12,600 bases of DNA from Deltaproteobacteria bacterium UBA1386 (GTDB taxonomy: Bacteria; Desulfobacterota; Syntrophorhabdia; Syntrophorhabdales; Syntrophorhabdaceae). The stretch covers positions 1 through 12,600 of the forward strand of contig DBQU01000089.1 in NCBI GenBank assembly GCA_002305765.1, written 5' to 3'. Below the pieces are notes generated by a model. It was not told where the DNA came from. It was given only the letters and a program-made list of their open reading frames with translations, and did not search any database. Of this stretch, positions 1 through 6,118 are shown one piece after another; the stretch's first letter is position 1, and every line of letters starts with the position of its first letter. The position numbers and the translations under genes were made by a program.

Positions 1-23
1 AAGTATGTCCATACCACGTGCCA

Positions 24-59
24 TATCCGGGATACCCCTTGTTGAGGGCATCCCGGATA
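24..59 (-). terminator. Hairpin downstream of the lasso precursor gene, possible terminator
   Basis: The two arms, 24-37 and 46-59, pair over about 13 base pairs with a single A-C mismatch (34/49) and an 8-base loop. The hairpin lies 87 bases past the precursor stop codon on the minus strand. No T-run follows it on either strand, so it is not a canonical Rho-independent terminator. It may be a processing or RNA-stabilising hairpin, a Rho-associated 3' end, or a dispersed palindromic repeat. A much weaker second candidate lies closer to the gene at 80-91: a 4-bp stem with a TTCG loop, followed on the minus strand by a T-rich stretch (79-66). Confidence 0.4.
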
Positions 60-146
60 AAGAGTACAAAAACAACACACCATCGAAATGGCCAAGCAGT
101 TCTGATGAGAGTCCTCGAGCAGGTCCGACCGCTTGTGTGGTGAGGC

Positions 147-314
147 CTAGTTTCTCGTGTCCACCGGTATGGTGTAGCCGCCGTAATCCTTGGAGTCGCC
201 GCCCTGGCCGCCGGTCACGTCAACGACCTTTCCCATGTAGGTGAGGTCCGCATTCTCGGCGATGCGCTTTGTCGCCTCTCGTCTTGTCAAACTTTTCTTT
301 TCGTCTTTTTTCAT
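147..314 (-). CDS. Lasso peptide precursor (A gene), 55 residues
   Basis: This gene encodes the substrate of the maturation enzymes upstream. ATG at 314-312 is preceded by AAGGAGG (328-322) with 7-base spacing, the clearest ribosome binding site in the cluster; the stop is TAG at 149-147. The leader is charged at its N-terminus (MKKDEKK) and ends with L24-x3-G28-x5-T34-G35. That matches the usual lasso leader pattern, in which Thr sits at -2 from the cleavage site. Cleavage after G35 would release GQGGDSKDYGGYTIPVDTRN (20 residues). Gly1 provides the N-terminal amine and Asp8 the side-chain carboxylate for an 8-residue macrolactam, leaving a 12-residue tail with Tyr9, Tyr12 and Arg19 as possible steric plugs. 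The Tyr and Pro of the common YxxPxL leader motif are both Ala here (A19, A22). The gene lies 26 bases after the cyclase gene. The sequence is not one I recognise among characterised lasso peptides. The role of the mature product (antibacterial or otherwise) cannot be read from sequence. Confidence 0.9.
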   Translation of the reverse strand: MKKDEKKSLTRREATKRIAENADLTYMGKVVDVTGGQGGDSKDYGGYTIPVDTRN

Positions 315-321
315 GTGTGTA

Positions 322-328
322 CCTCCTT
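322..328 (-). promoter_or_regulatory. Strong Shine-Dalgarno of the precursor gene
   Basis: On the minus strand the sequence reads AAGGAGG, a near-perfect anti-16S match, 7 bases before the ATG at 314. It fixes the start of this very short gene. It is stronger and better spaced than any site in front of the three enzyme genes, as expected when substrate must be made in excess over enzymes. Confidence 0.85.
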
Positions 329-340
329 ATAACTATGTTG

Positions 341-2170
341 CTATACGGGTGATTTTAGTTCCATTTTTGTTTTCCTGTCAATAACAAACTGGAGACCTCT
401 GTCCGACAATGTCGAAAGCCGCGAAAGAGGACTTTCCGGGGCGGCGAGACGGCCGGACTCGAGGTCTTCGAGCTGCCGCAGCCACATCTCCAGGGATGCC
501 ACGGCCTCGAACTGGGGAAGGGAATGGGTCCGTCCCATGCGCGCCTGGGCAACGGCCTCCCCCCACAGTCCGGGATCGACGATGCCGCGGCGCGCGACGA
601 GGGGATCTTCCGTGAGGAGCCCGACGAACGACCTGCCCTGGCGGAGCCCTTCGTAGCAGGGCTGGTCGTAGATCGTCTTCGTCCTCCTTAAGCGCACCTC
701 GTCGGGGAGTATACCCGCGAGGGCGGCGCGCTGGAGGGGGCGGTCGGTCGCGGGGTCGAACTTCTCTTCCCAGGGCAGGGAGAACATGAATTCCACGAGG
801 GGCCGCGAGAGGAGGGGGTGCCTGAAGTCGAAGGATCGCGGTATCTGGTTGACGCGGGCGGCCTGCCCGCATATGGCCGAGAGCCTCTCGAGGAACCAGG
901 AACCCTCGATCGTCCCGGCGCCGGATATGGCCTTGCCGAGACCCCTCTCGCGAAGGGCCATGCGCTTTGCGTAATCGGGACGTATCCAGGGGGAAGGGTC
1001 CCTGTGCCACGCAGGCACGATGGGCTGTCCGCAAAGACGGGACAGGAGGGGCCGCATCACGTAGTTGACGAACCAGTAGAGGCGGCTGCGCTGCCTGCGG
1101 TCGCGGGAGCGCCAGCGCTCCATTTCCGCGAAGAGCAGCCGGAGTCTCAACGTACGGGCAAGGTCTGCGAGGTGATAGGGTTCCGCGCCGATACCGAGGA
1201 ACACCGCGTCACCCCCCTGGCCCGTCAGGACCGCGGCGACGCCATGCTCGGCGGCCATCTCCTCGTAGACCCTCCTGCCCGCCCAGTCGACGAGGTGGAG
1301 CCCGGGTTCCGGACAGAAGCGGTCGGGCACCTCGGAGTAAGGCAGGGCGCTGTCGCCGTCAAGGATGTGCCAGGGCACGTCAAAGCGCTCGAGGACGAGG
1401 CGGATCCACCTGGCCTCGTCGGCATCCGCGTATTGCCTGTAGAGGATGGAGAAGGCGCCGAGGTCCGCCGTGCCGGCCCGCGCCGCCATGGACAGGACCG
1501 TGGAGGAATCGAGGCCGCCCGACAGTTCGCACCACACGGGTCCCGTCGCCCGGGCAGCGGCCTTCACTCCCTCCTCGAGGAGGGCGAGGAACTCCTCCGG
1601 GCATCCGCGTACCTCGCTGCGCGTGCCCTTCGGGAGGCCGAACCCCTTCCCTTTCACCTCCTTGAATTCCCGGGGGGTCCAAAGGATGGACGCGTTGGGC
1701 TCAAGGCGCTCGAGCCCCCGGTAGGGGGTGCGCCGGGACGAGAAGAAGGCGTTAGCGATGTGGTCGGCGATGAAATCCTCATCGAGGTTGCTTGTGCCCG
1801 TGACCGCCAGGAGGTCCTCGAGATGGGTGGCGAAGAAGAGCCCCCCGGGTGTCAGGCCCCAGAAGAGGGGCACGAGCCCGAAGGCGTCGTGGGTGAGGAG
1901 CGCGGTCCCGGTTGCGTCGTCGAAGATTGCGACGCAGTACTCTCCGAGAACGTGAGAGGACAGTTCCTGACCCCAGCACCGGTAGGCGGCGGCGAAAAGC
2001 CGCCCCTCGGGGGCGCCGCGCACGTTCATGCCGCGACGTTCGGCCACGGCGGCTATCTCCTCCCCGTTGGCTATGTAGCCGCGCCACAGGATATGGCAGC
2101 CTTCGAAGGTCTCGGCGTCGGGGCCGAAATGGGCCGCATCGTTATGGATCGCGCCGGCGAATCTTCTCAT
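341..2170 (-). CDS. Lasso cyclase, asparagine-synthetase-like (C gene)
   Basis: The 609-residue protein is expected to adenylate the side-chain carboxylate of core Asp8 and close the macrolactam with the amine of Gly1, like McjC. Residues about 1-170 form a glutamine amidotransferase (Ntn-hydrolase)-like domain. It begins MRRFAG and lacks the Cys2 nucleophile of asparagine synthetase B, so glutamine hydrolysis is not expected; this is usual for lasso cyclases. Residues about 185-570 are the asparagine-synthetase domain, with the ATP pyrophosphatase loop SGGLDSS at 217-223 and the LTGQGGD motif at 315-321, where asparagine synthetases carry SGEGADE. The start is ATG 2170, whose ATGA overlaps the stop of the peptidase gene, a sign of translational coupling. 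A shared family origin with true asparagine synthetases is the only real alternative. The neighbouring precursor, RRE-peptidase and exporter settle the assignment. Confidence 0.93.
   Translation of the reverse strand: MRRFAGAIHNDAAHFGPDAETFEGCHILWRGYIANGEEIAAVAERRGMNVRGAPEGRLFAAAYRCWGQELSSHVLGEYCVAIFDDATGTALLTHDAFGLVPLFWGLTPGGLFFATHLEDLLAVTGTSNLDEDFIADHIANAFFSSRRTPYRGLERLEPNASILWTPREFKEVKGKGFGLPKGTRSEVRGCPEEFLALLEEGVKAAARATGPVWCELSGGLDSSTVLSMAARAGTADLGAFSILYRQYADADEARWIRLVLERFDVPWHILDGDSALPYSEVPDRFCPEPGLHLVDWAGRRVYEEMAAEHGVAAVLTGQGGDAVFLGIGAEPYHLADLARTLRLRLLFAEMERWRSRDRRQRSRLYWFVNYVMRPLLSRLCGQPIVPAWHRDPSPWIRPDYAKRMALRERGLGKAISGAGTIEGSWFLERLSAICGQAARVNQIPRSFDFRHPLLSRPLVEFMFSLPWEEKFDPATDRPLQRAALAGILPDEVRLRRTKTIYDQPCYEGLRQGRSFVGLLTEDPLVARRGIVDPGLWGEAVAQARMGRTHSLPQFEAVASLEMWLRQLEDLESGRLAAPESPLSRLSTLSDRGLQFVIDRKTKMELKSPV
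352..381 (-). promoter_or_regulatory. Predicted sigma70 promoter for the precursor, inside the cyclase gene
   Basis: On the minus strand, a perfect TTGACA -35 box (381-376) is followed by an 18-base spacer and a TAAAAT -10 box (357-352, five of six consensus bases). Transcription would begin near 345, just before the cyclase stop codon, giving a leader of about 30 bases before the precursor ATG. The stretch is strikingly A-rich within an otherwise GC-rich gene and encodes the last residues of the cyclase (RKTKMELKSPV). Function is inferred from consensus match and position. Confidence 0.65.
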
Positions 2171-2913
2171 TGAGGTATTCTCGCGATGACGGTGAACCTG
2201 TTCCTGTTCAATTCGTCGTCATGGACGACGCGCCCGCGGCACTCGGTCCAGGCATGCGCGGAAAAAGGGAAGGGCCTCACGCCGATGCAGTGGCACGCCG
2301 GCAGCCCTGAGCGCCTCAGGAACGAGAAGAGCGCCAGCGACCGCGGAAGACAGTCGAGGGGCGCCTTCCTGAGGTAGAAGAAGTTTTCAGCCGCCGCGAA
2401 GGCTGCAAGAGCGCGCCGCTCGAGCGCCTCGTCCCCGGCATCGTCCCCGTCGGCCTGACCGGCGAGCGCCATGGTGAGGGCGCTGCCGTAGGTGGTGCAA
2501 AAGCCCTTGCGCGAGAGGGCGAGTTTCGTTCTCGCGAGGCTCCACCATGCCCGGAGGGTGAGCAGACGCTTATACGTGCGCCGGGGCCGCCGCGCCTCGT
2601 CCCTGGCCGCCGCGCCGGGCGATCCCGTCAACAGTCCCCGGGCAAGGCATTTCCCCGTGAACCCGGCAAGGTCGTCCTCTATCTCCTCCGGTGTGGCGGC
2701 GATCTCCTCCCCGAGCTTGTGGAGGTACTCGTCCCTGTCGTGCCCGGCGGTGAGCTCGTCCCACATGAGCGAGGCGACGGGGTCGAGGGCGAAATAGGAT
2801 TCCGAGCGGATGTCGAGTATGATCACCCGGTCCCCGACCCTGACGTGGCGGATATGGGAGGGCACGTGATACCTCGGGCTCATGTCACCTGGCGGCCTTG
2901 TTGCGTTCATCAC
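2167..2913 (-). CDS. Fused RRE (PqqD-like) and leader peptidase (B gene, McjB-type)
   Basis: This protein binds and removes the precursor leader. Residues about 13-95 are a PqqD-like RiPP recognition element (hydrophobic strands around VGDRVIILDIRSESYFALDP, then helices). Residues about 115-248 are the transglutaminase-like B2 cysteine protease. Its predicted triad is C188 (DCLPRS), H220 (SAHAW) and D232 (HDD). The spacings of 32 and 12 residues equal those of the McjB triad C150/H182/D194. The single-chain form is the proteobacterial arrangement; many Gram-positive clusters split it into B1 and B2. The start is uncertain. GTG 2913 and ATG 2910 directly follow GAGGAGG (2920-2914) at unusually short spacing and overlap the exporter gene by up to 29 bases. 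ATG 2883, one base after the exporter stop, would also retain the whole RRE domain. Confidence 0.92.
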   Translation of the reverse strand: MMNATRPPGDMSPRYHVPSHIRHVRVGDRVIILDIRSESYFALDPVASLMWDELTAGHDRDEYLHKLGEEIAATPEEIEDDLAGFTGKCLARGLLTGSPGAAARDEARRPRRTYKRLLTLRAWWSLARTKLALSRKGFCTTYGSALTMALAGQADGDDAGDEALERRALAAFAAAENFFYLRKAPLDCLPRSLALFSFLRRSGLPACHCIGVRPFPFSAHAWTECRGRVVHDDELNRNRFTVIARIPQ

Positions 2914-4690
2914 CCTCCTCGATGAGATCCATGTTCTGTATGGCGCAGAGCCGCGCGTAAACGCCCTCGCGGGCGAGAAGCTCCTCGTGGGTGCCCCGTT
3001 CCACTATCTCGCCGCGGGCCAGGACGAGTATCTGGTCGGCATTGATGATGGTGGAGAGGCGGTGGGCTATGACGAAACTGGTGCGGTTCACCATGAGCCG
3101 CTGCAGGGCCTCCTGTATGACCCTCTCCGTGGCCGTGTCGACGCTTGCCGTGGCCTCGTCGAGAATGAGGATGGGCGGGTCCTTGAGGAGGGCGCGCGCT
3201 ATGCTGACCCTCTGTTTCTCTCCGACACTGAGTCTGACGCCGCGCTCACCGACGCGGGTGTCATAGCCTTCGGGCAGGCGGGTGATGAAGTCATGGCAAT
3301 TCGCCGCCCGGGCCGCCTCCTCCAACTCCCGCCCGGAAGCGTCCGGTTTTCCATAGAGTATGTTCTCGCGCACCGTGCCGTTGAAGAGAAAGGCCTCCTG
3401 GCTGACGATGCCGACAAGAGAGCGGAGGGAGGCGAGGGAAACATCGGCGATGTCCCTCGAATCGATGGTTACGCGGCCGCCCGAAGGCCTGTAGAACGCG
3501 GGGATGAGGTTCACGAGGGTGGTCTTCCCGGAGCCGGTGGCCCCGACGAGGGCGATCATCTGCCCCGGCCGGGCGGAAAGGGAGATGCCCCTCAAGGCGT
3601 CGCCCCTGCCGTCATACTTGAAGAAGACGTTCTCGAAGCGCACCTCGCCGCGGACGGGCCCGTCGAACGTCCCGGTCCCCGCGCGCTCGGAGTCCTCCTC
3701 CGTCGCGTCGAGGATGTCGAAGACCCGCTCGCCCGCGGCCCTGCCGGACTGGACAAGCTGGTTGAGGCCGTGCAGCCTCCCGATGGGTTCGTAGAAGAGG
3801 GAGAGGTAGAAGAGAAAACCCACGAGCTCGCCGAGGGTCATCGACCCCGCCGTCACCATGGGACCGCCCATCCACAGGACGAGGACCATCCCCAGCGACC
3901 CGGCGAAGGCCATCGCTGGGGAGTAAACGGCCCAGACCCTCATGACGCCGAAGGTGCTGCGGCGCAGCTCGTCGGCACGCCGCGCGAAGCGGTCGTCCTC
4001 GTACCGTTCGCGCCCGAAGGCCTTGATCTGGCGGATGCCCTGCAGGTTGTCCATGAGAAGGGCGTTCATCGCGCCGATGGCCTTCCTCTGCCAGCGGTAG
4101 CGCCGATGGGCCGACAGGGTGTACCAGAGGGCTCCCGCGACGAGTATGGCGAGTGGGATAAGGGCGTACATGGTGAGCACGGCGTTCTTGGCAAAGAGGA
4201 TGGCGGCGACGGCGATGAGGGTCACAATGGCCGTGGCGCCCTGCTCCGTGCCGTCGATGAGCACGCGGTGGACGCCCGTGATGTCGTCGGTCACCCTCGT
4301 CATGAGGTCGCCCGAGGCCCGGCCGTCGAAGTAGCCCACGGGCAGCCTCATGAGCCGCGCGTAGACGTCGTTGCGCATGTCGAAGATGACGCTCTGTTCG
4401 AACCGGGTGTTGAGCATGATGCCTATGGCCCTGAAGATGCCGCACAGGAGAAAGGCCCCCGCGAGGCCGGCTATGACAGGGAGGAGCAGGTGCATCTTCT
4501 TCCCGCCGATGATATCGTCGATGATGTACTGCGTCACCTGGGGAAAGATGAAGTAGAAGCCGAGGGAGGCAAAGGCGCAGAGGATGTCCGCGGCCGCGAT
4601 GCCCGCGTAGGGGCGAAGATAGCGGGCGGTGCGTGCAAGATACCCTGTGGTCGTGGCCCTCATTCCTCCATCATCCGAAAGCCCTGTCAT
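2885..4690 (-). CDS. ABC exporter half-transporter of the lasso cluster (D gene, McjD-type)
   Basis: The protein (601 residues) is a type IV-fold ABC half-exporter expected to dimerise in the inner membrane, export the mature lasso peptide and give self-protection. An N-terminal six-helix transmembrane domain (about 30-320) precedes a nucleotide-binding domain (about 348-590). The latter has Walker A GATGSGKTT (383-391), a Q-loop at SQEAF (430-434), the signature LSVGEKQR (487-494), Walker B ILILDE (507-512) and the H-loop His543 (IAHRLS). The signature has VGE where many exporters have GGQ. There is no N-terminal C39 peptidase domain, consistent with leader removal by the separate B protein. 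Closely related half-transporters (MsbA, lipid or drug exporters) look similar, so the substrate is inferred from co-transcription. Start: ATG 4690 has only a weak ribosome site. ATG 4663 follows GGAGGA with very short spacing and is an alternative. Confidence 0.88.
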   Translation of the reverse strand: MTGLSDDGGMRATTTGYLARTARYLRPYAGIAAADILCAFASLGFYFIFPQVTQYIIDDIIGGKKMHLLLPVIAGLAGAFLLCGIFRAIGIMLNTRFEQSVIFDMRNDVYARLMRLPVGYFDGRASGDLMTRVTDDITGVHRVLIDGTEQGATAIVTLIAVAAILFAKNAVLTMYALIPLAILVAGALWYTLSAHRRYRWQRKAIGAMNALLMDNLQGIRQIKAFGRERYEDDRFARRADELRRSTFGVMRVWAVYSPAMAFAGSLGMVLVLWMGGPMVTAGSMTLGELVGFLFYLSLFYEPIGRLHGLNQLVQSGRAAGERVFDILDATEEDSERAGTGTFDGPVRGEVRFENVFFKYDGRGDALRGISLSARPGQMIALVGATGSGKTTLVNLIPAFYRPSGGRVTIDSRDIADVSLASLRSLVGIVSQEAFLFNGTVRENILYGKPDASGRELEEAARAANCHDFITRLPEGYDTRVGERGVRLSVGEKQRVSIARALLKDPPILILDEATASVDTATERVIQEALQRLMVNRTSFVIAHRLSTIINADQILVLARGEIVERGTHEELLAREGVYARLCAIQNMDLIEEGDERNKAAR

Positions 4691-4736
4691 TGTACCACAT
4701 CCAGCCGTGACTGGCGATCCATAACTCTACGGGATG

Positions 4737-4766
4737 TTGCAAAGACAGGGGGAAAACTGGTATCAT
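4737..4766 (+). promoter_or_regulatory. Predicted sigma70 promoter of the five-gene plus-strand operon
   Basis: TTGCAA (4737-4742) and TATCAT (4761-4766) are separated by 18 bases in the 149-base divergent region between the lasso exporter gene and the beta-helix gene. Transcription would begin near 4773, about 65 bases before the first start codon. A perfect 5-bp inverted repeat, GTATC-N5-GATAC (4760-4774), overlaps the -10 box and could be an operator. I found no convincing minus-strand promoter for the exporter gene in the same region. Confidence 0.45.
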
Positions 4767-4839
4767 TCCGATACGATCAATGGTCCAGATGGTTCGACGA
4801 TCTTGACAGGCCCGTCAGTCTTTACGGAGGAGATTGGAT

Positions 4840-6084
4840 ATGGATGTTCAACCTCGATGCCACGATAAGGTTGTGCAGATGATCAGGAAGGGTATCGACA
4901 TCCCGAACCCGCTGACCCTGGATGTGGGTGACGAGGTGAACATCGACCACATATCGGGGACGGACGTCAGGATCTACCCGGGGTGCCGGATCTACGGCGA
5001 CAAGACGGTCATTTCCAGCGGCGCCAGGATCGGATACGAGGGTCCCGTCACCATGGACAATTGCCGGCTGGGGCCGAAGGTGGAGCTGAAAGGGGGCTAC
5101 TTTGCCGGGTCCGTCTTTCTGGACAAGGCGAACATGGGCCTCGGCGCCCACGTGCGCGAAGGCTGCATCCTCGAGGAGGAGGCAGGCGGGGCGCACTGCG
5201 TGGGTCTCAAGCAGACCATACTCTTTCCCTTCGTGACCCTGGGGAGCCTCATCAACTTCTGCGACTGCCTGATGGCGGGAGGGACGAGCCGTAAGAACCA
5301 CAGCGAGGTGGGAAGCTCTTACATCCACTTCAATTTCACACCCGACGGCGACAAGACGACGGCATCCCTCATCGGGGACGTCCCCCGCGGGGTCATGCTC
5401 AACCAGCCCCCCATCTTCTTAGGCGGTCAGGGGGGTCTTCTCGGTCCCCTCAGGATGGGGTACGGGAACGTGGTGGCCGCCAATTCGGTGCTGAGGAGCG
5501 ATTTCCCGGAAGACAACAAGCTCATCGTGGGAAAGACGCATGCGGCGAGGACGATCGATGTCAGGCCGGGGACCTATCCGAACCTCCACCGCATCGTGGG
5601 GAACAACATTATATATATCGCCAACCTGATGGCGCTGGAACAGTGGTACCTCCACGTGCGCCGCCCCTTCCTCGAAGGGCACGAGTTCGGGAGTCTCATC
5701 TTCTCGGGGCTCATGGACACGCTGGCCCTGGCGAAACAGGAGCGGCTCGGGAGGCTTCGGGCGCTCTCGGAAAAGGCCCGAAGGCCGGAGCACGGAGCAC
5801 GGTCACCAAAGGATGGCGACGGCAGGAACGAGTTCTACGAAAGGTTCGCGGAAATAAAGGCGGTCTTCACATCCGTGCCGGGGGATGACCTCGCGGCGCG
5901 GTCCCGCGAGGTTTTTCTCTCCCTTGCGGGCAGCCTTGGAGGCGGCGGGGACTACATAGAGGCCATACGGGGACTTGACGCCGGGACCTCGGCGAAGGGC
6001 ACGGCATGGCTGCAGGAGGTCGTCGATATCCTCTGCGGAAGGGTGCAGGAACTCCTGCCGTCCCTGAAGATGTTCGGCAGATGA
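4840..6084 (+). CDS. Left-handed beta-helix (hexapeptide) protein, GlmU acyltransferase-like
   Basis: The protein (414 residues from ATG 4840) has a long hexapeptide-repeat beta-helix (about 25-150 and 185-235), seen in steps such as VNIDHISG, VRIYPG, CRIYGDK and ARIGYEG. It also has a NHSEVG...IHFNFTPDGDK segment (about 153-171) and a helical C-terminal third (about 255-414). The fold resembles the acyltransferase half of GlmU, but the N-terminal nucleotidyltransferase domain with its GxGTRM loop is absent. Any name such as UDP-GlcNAc pyrophosphorylase would therefore be misleading. A role in nucleotide- or amino-sugar metabolism is inferred from the beta-helix and from glmM 34 bases downstream. 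ATG 4840 is preferred because GGAGGAG (4826-4832) sits 7 bases upstream; TTG 4834 is in the same frame but too close. Real catalytic activity is uncertain, and it could be a carbonic-anhydrase-like or structural beta-helix. Confidence 0.75.
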   Translation: MDVQPRCHDKVVQMIRKGIDIPNPLTLDVGDEVNIDHISGTDVRIYPGCRIYGDKTVISSGARIGYEGPVTMDNCRLGPKVELKGGYFAGSVFLDKANMGLGAHVREGCILEEEAGGAHCVGLKQTILFPFVTLGSLINFCDCLMAGGTSRKNHSEVGSSYIHFNFTPDGDKTTASLIGDVPRGVMLNQPPIFLGGQGGLLGPLRMGYGNVVAANSVLRSDFPEDNKLIVGKTHAARTIDVRPGTYPNLHRIVGNNIIYIANLMALEQWYLHVRRPFLEGHEFGSLIFSGLMDTLALAKQERLGRLRALSEKARRPEHGARSPKDGDGRNEFYERFAEIKAVFTSVPGDDLAARSREVFLSLAGSLGGGGDYIEAIRGLDAGTSAKGTAWLQEVVDILCGRVQELLPSLKMFGR

Positions 6085-6118
6085 CATGGAGAAGGCGTGA
6101 GACGAGTGAGGGATGATC

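Noticed and set aside
1..146. A second lasso precursor gene downstream of the first
   Set aside because: Read on the minus strand, this stretch has no start codon with a ribosome site leading to a T-x-G core with Asp/Glu at 7-9.
5..244. A 79-residue plus-strand open frame at the left edge
   Set aside because: It runs antisense to the lasso precursor, has no ribosome binding site, and its Pro/Arg/Ser-rich product looks like a shadow of GC-rich DNA.
818..2173. A long plus-strand open frame (451 codons) opposite the cyclase gene
   Set aside because: It is an antisense shadow caused by high GC. The minus strand encodes a clear asparagine-synthetase-like protein with intact motifs.
4803..4808. 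A second TTGACA in the divergent region as a -35 box
   Set aside because: The position 17 bases downstream is the GGAGGA ribosome site, not a -10 box.
2882..4882. A 666-codon plus-strand open frame opposite the ABC exporter
   Set aside because: It is antisense to a protein with Walker A, signature, Walker B and H-loop motifs. Its own translation is rich in Gly, Glu and Asp without any recognisable domain.
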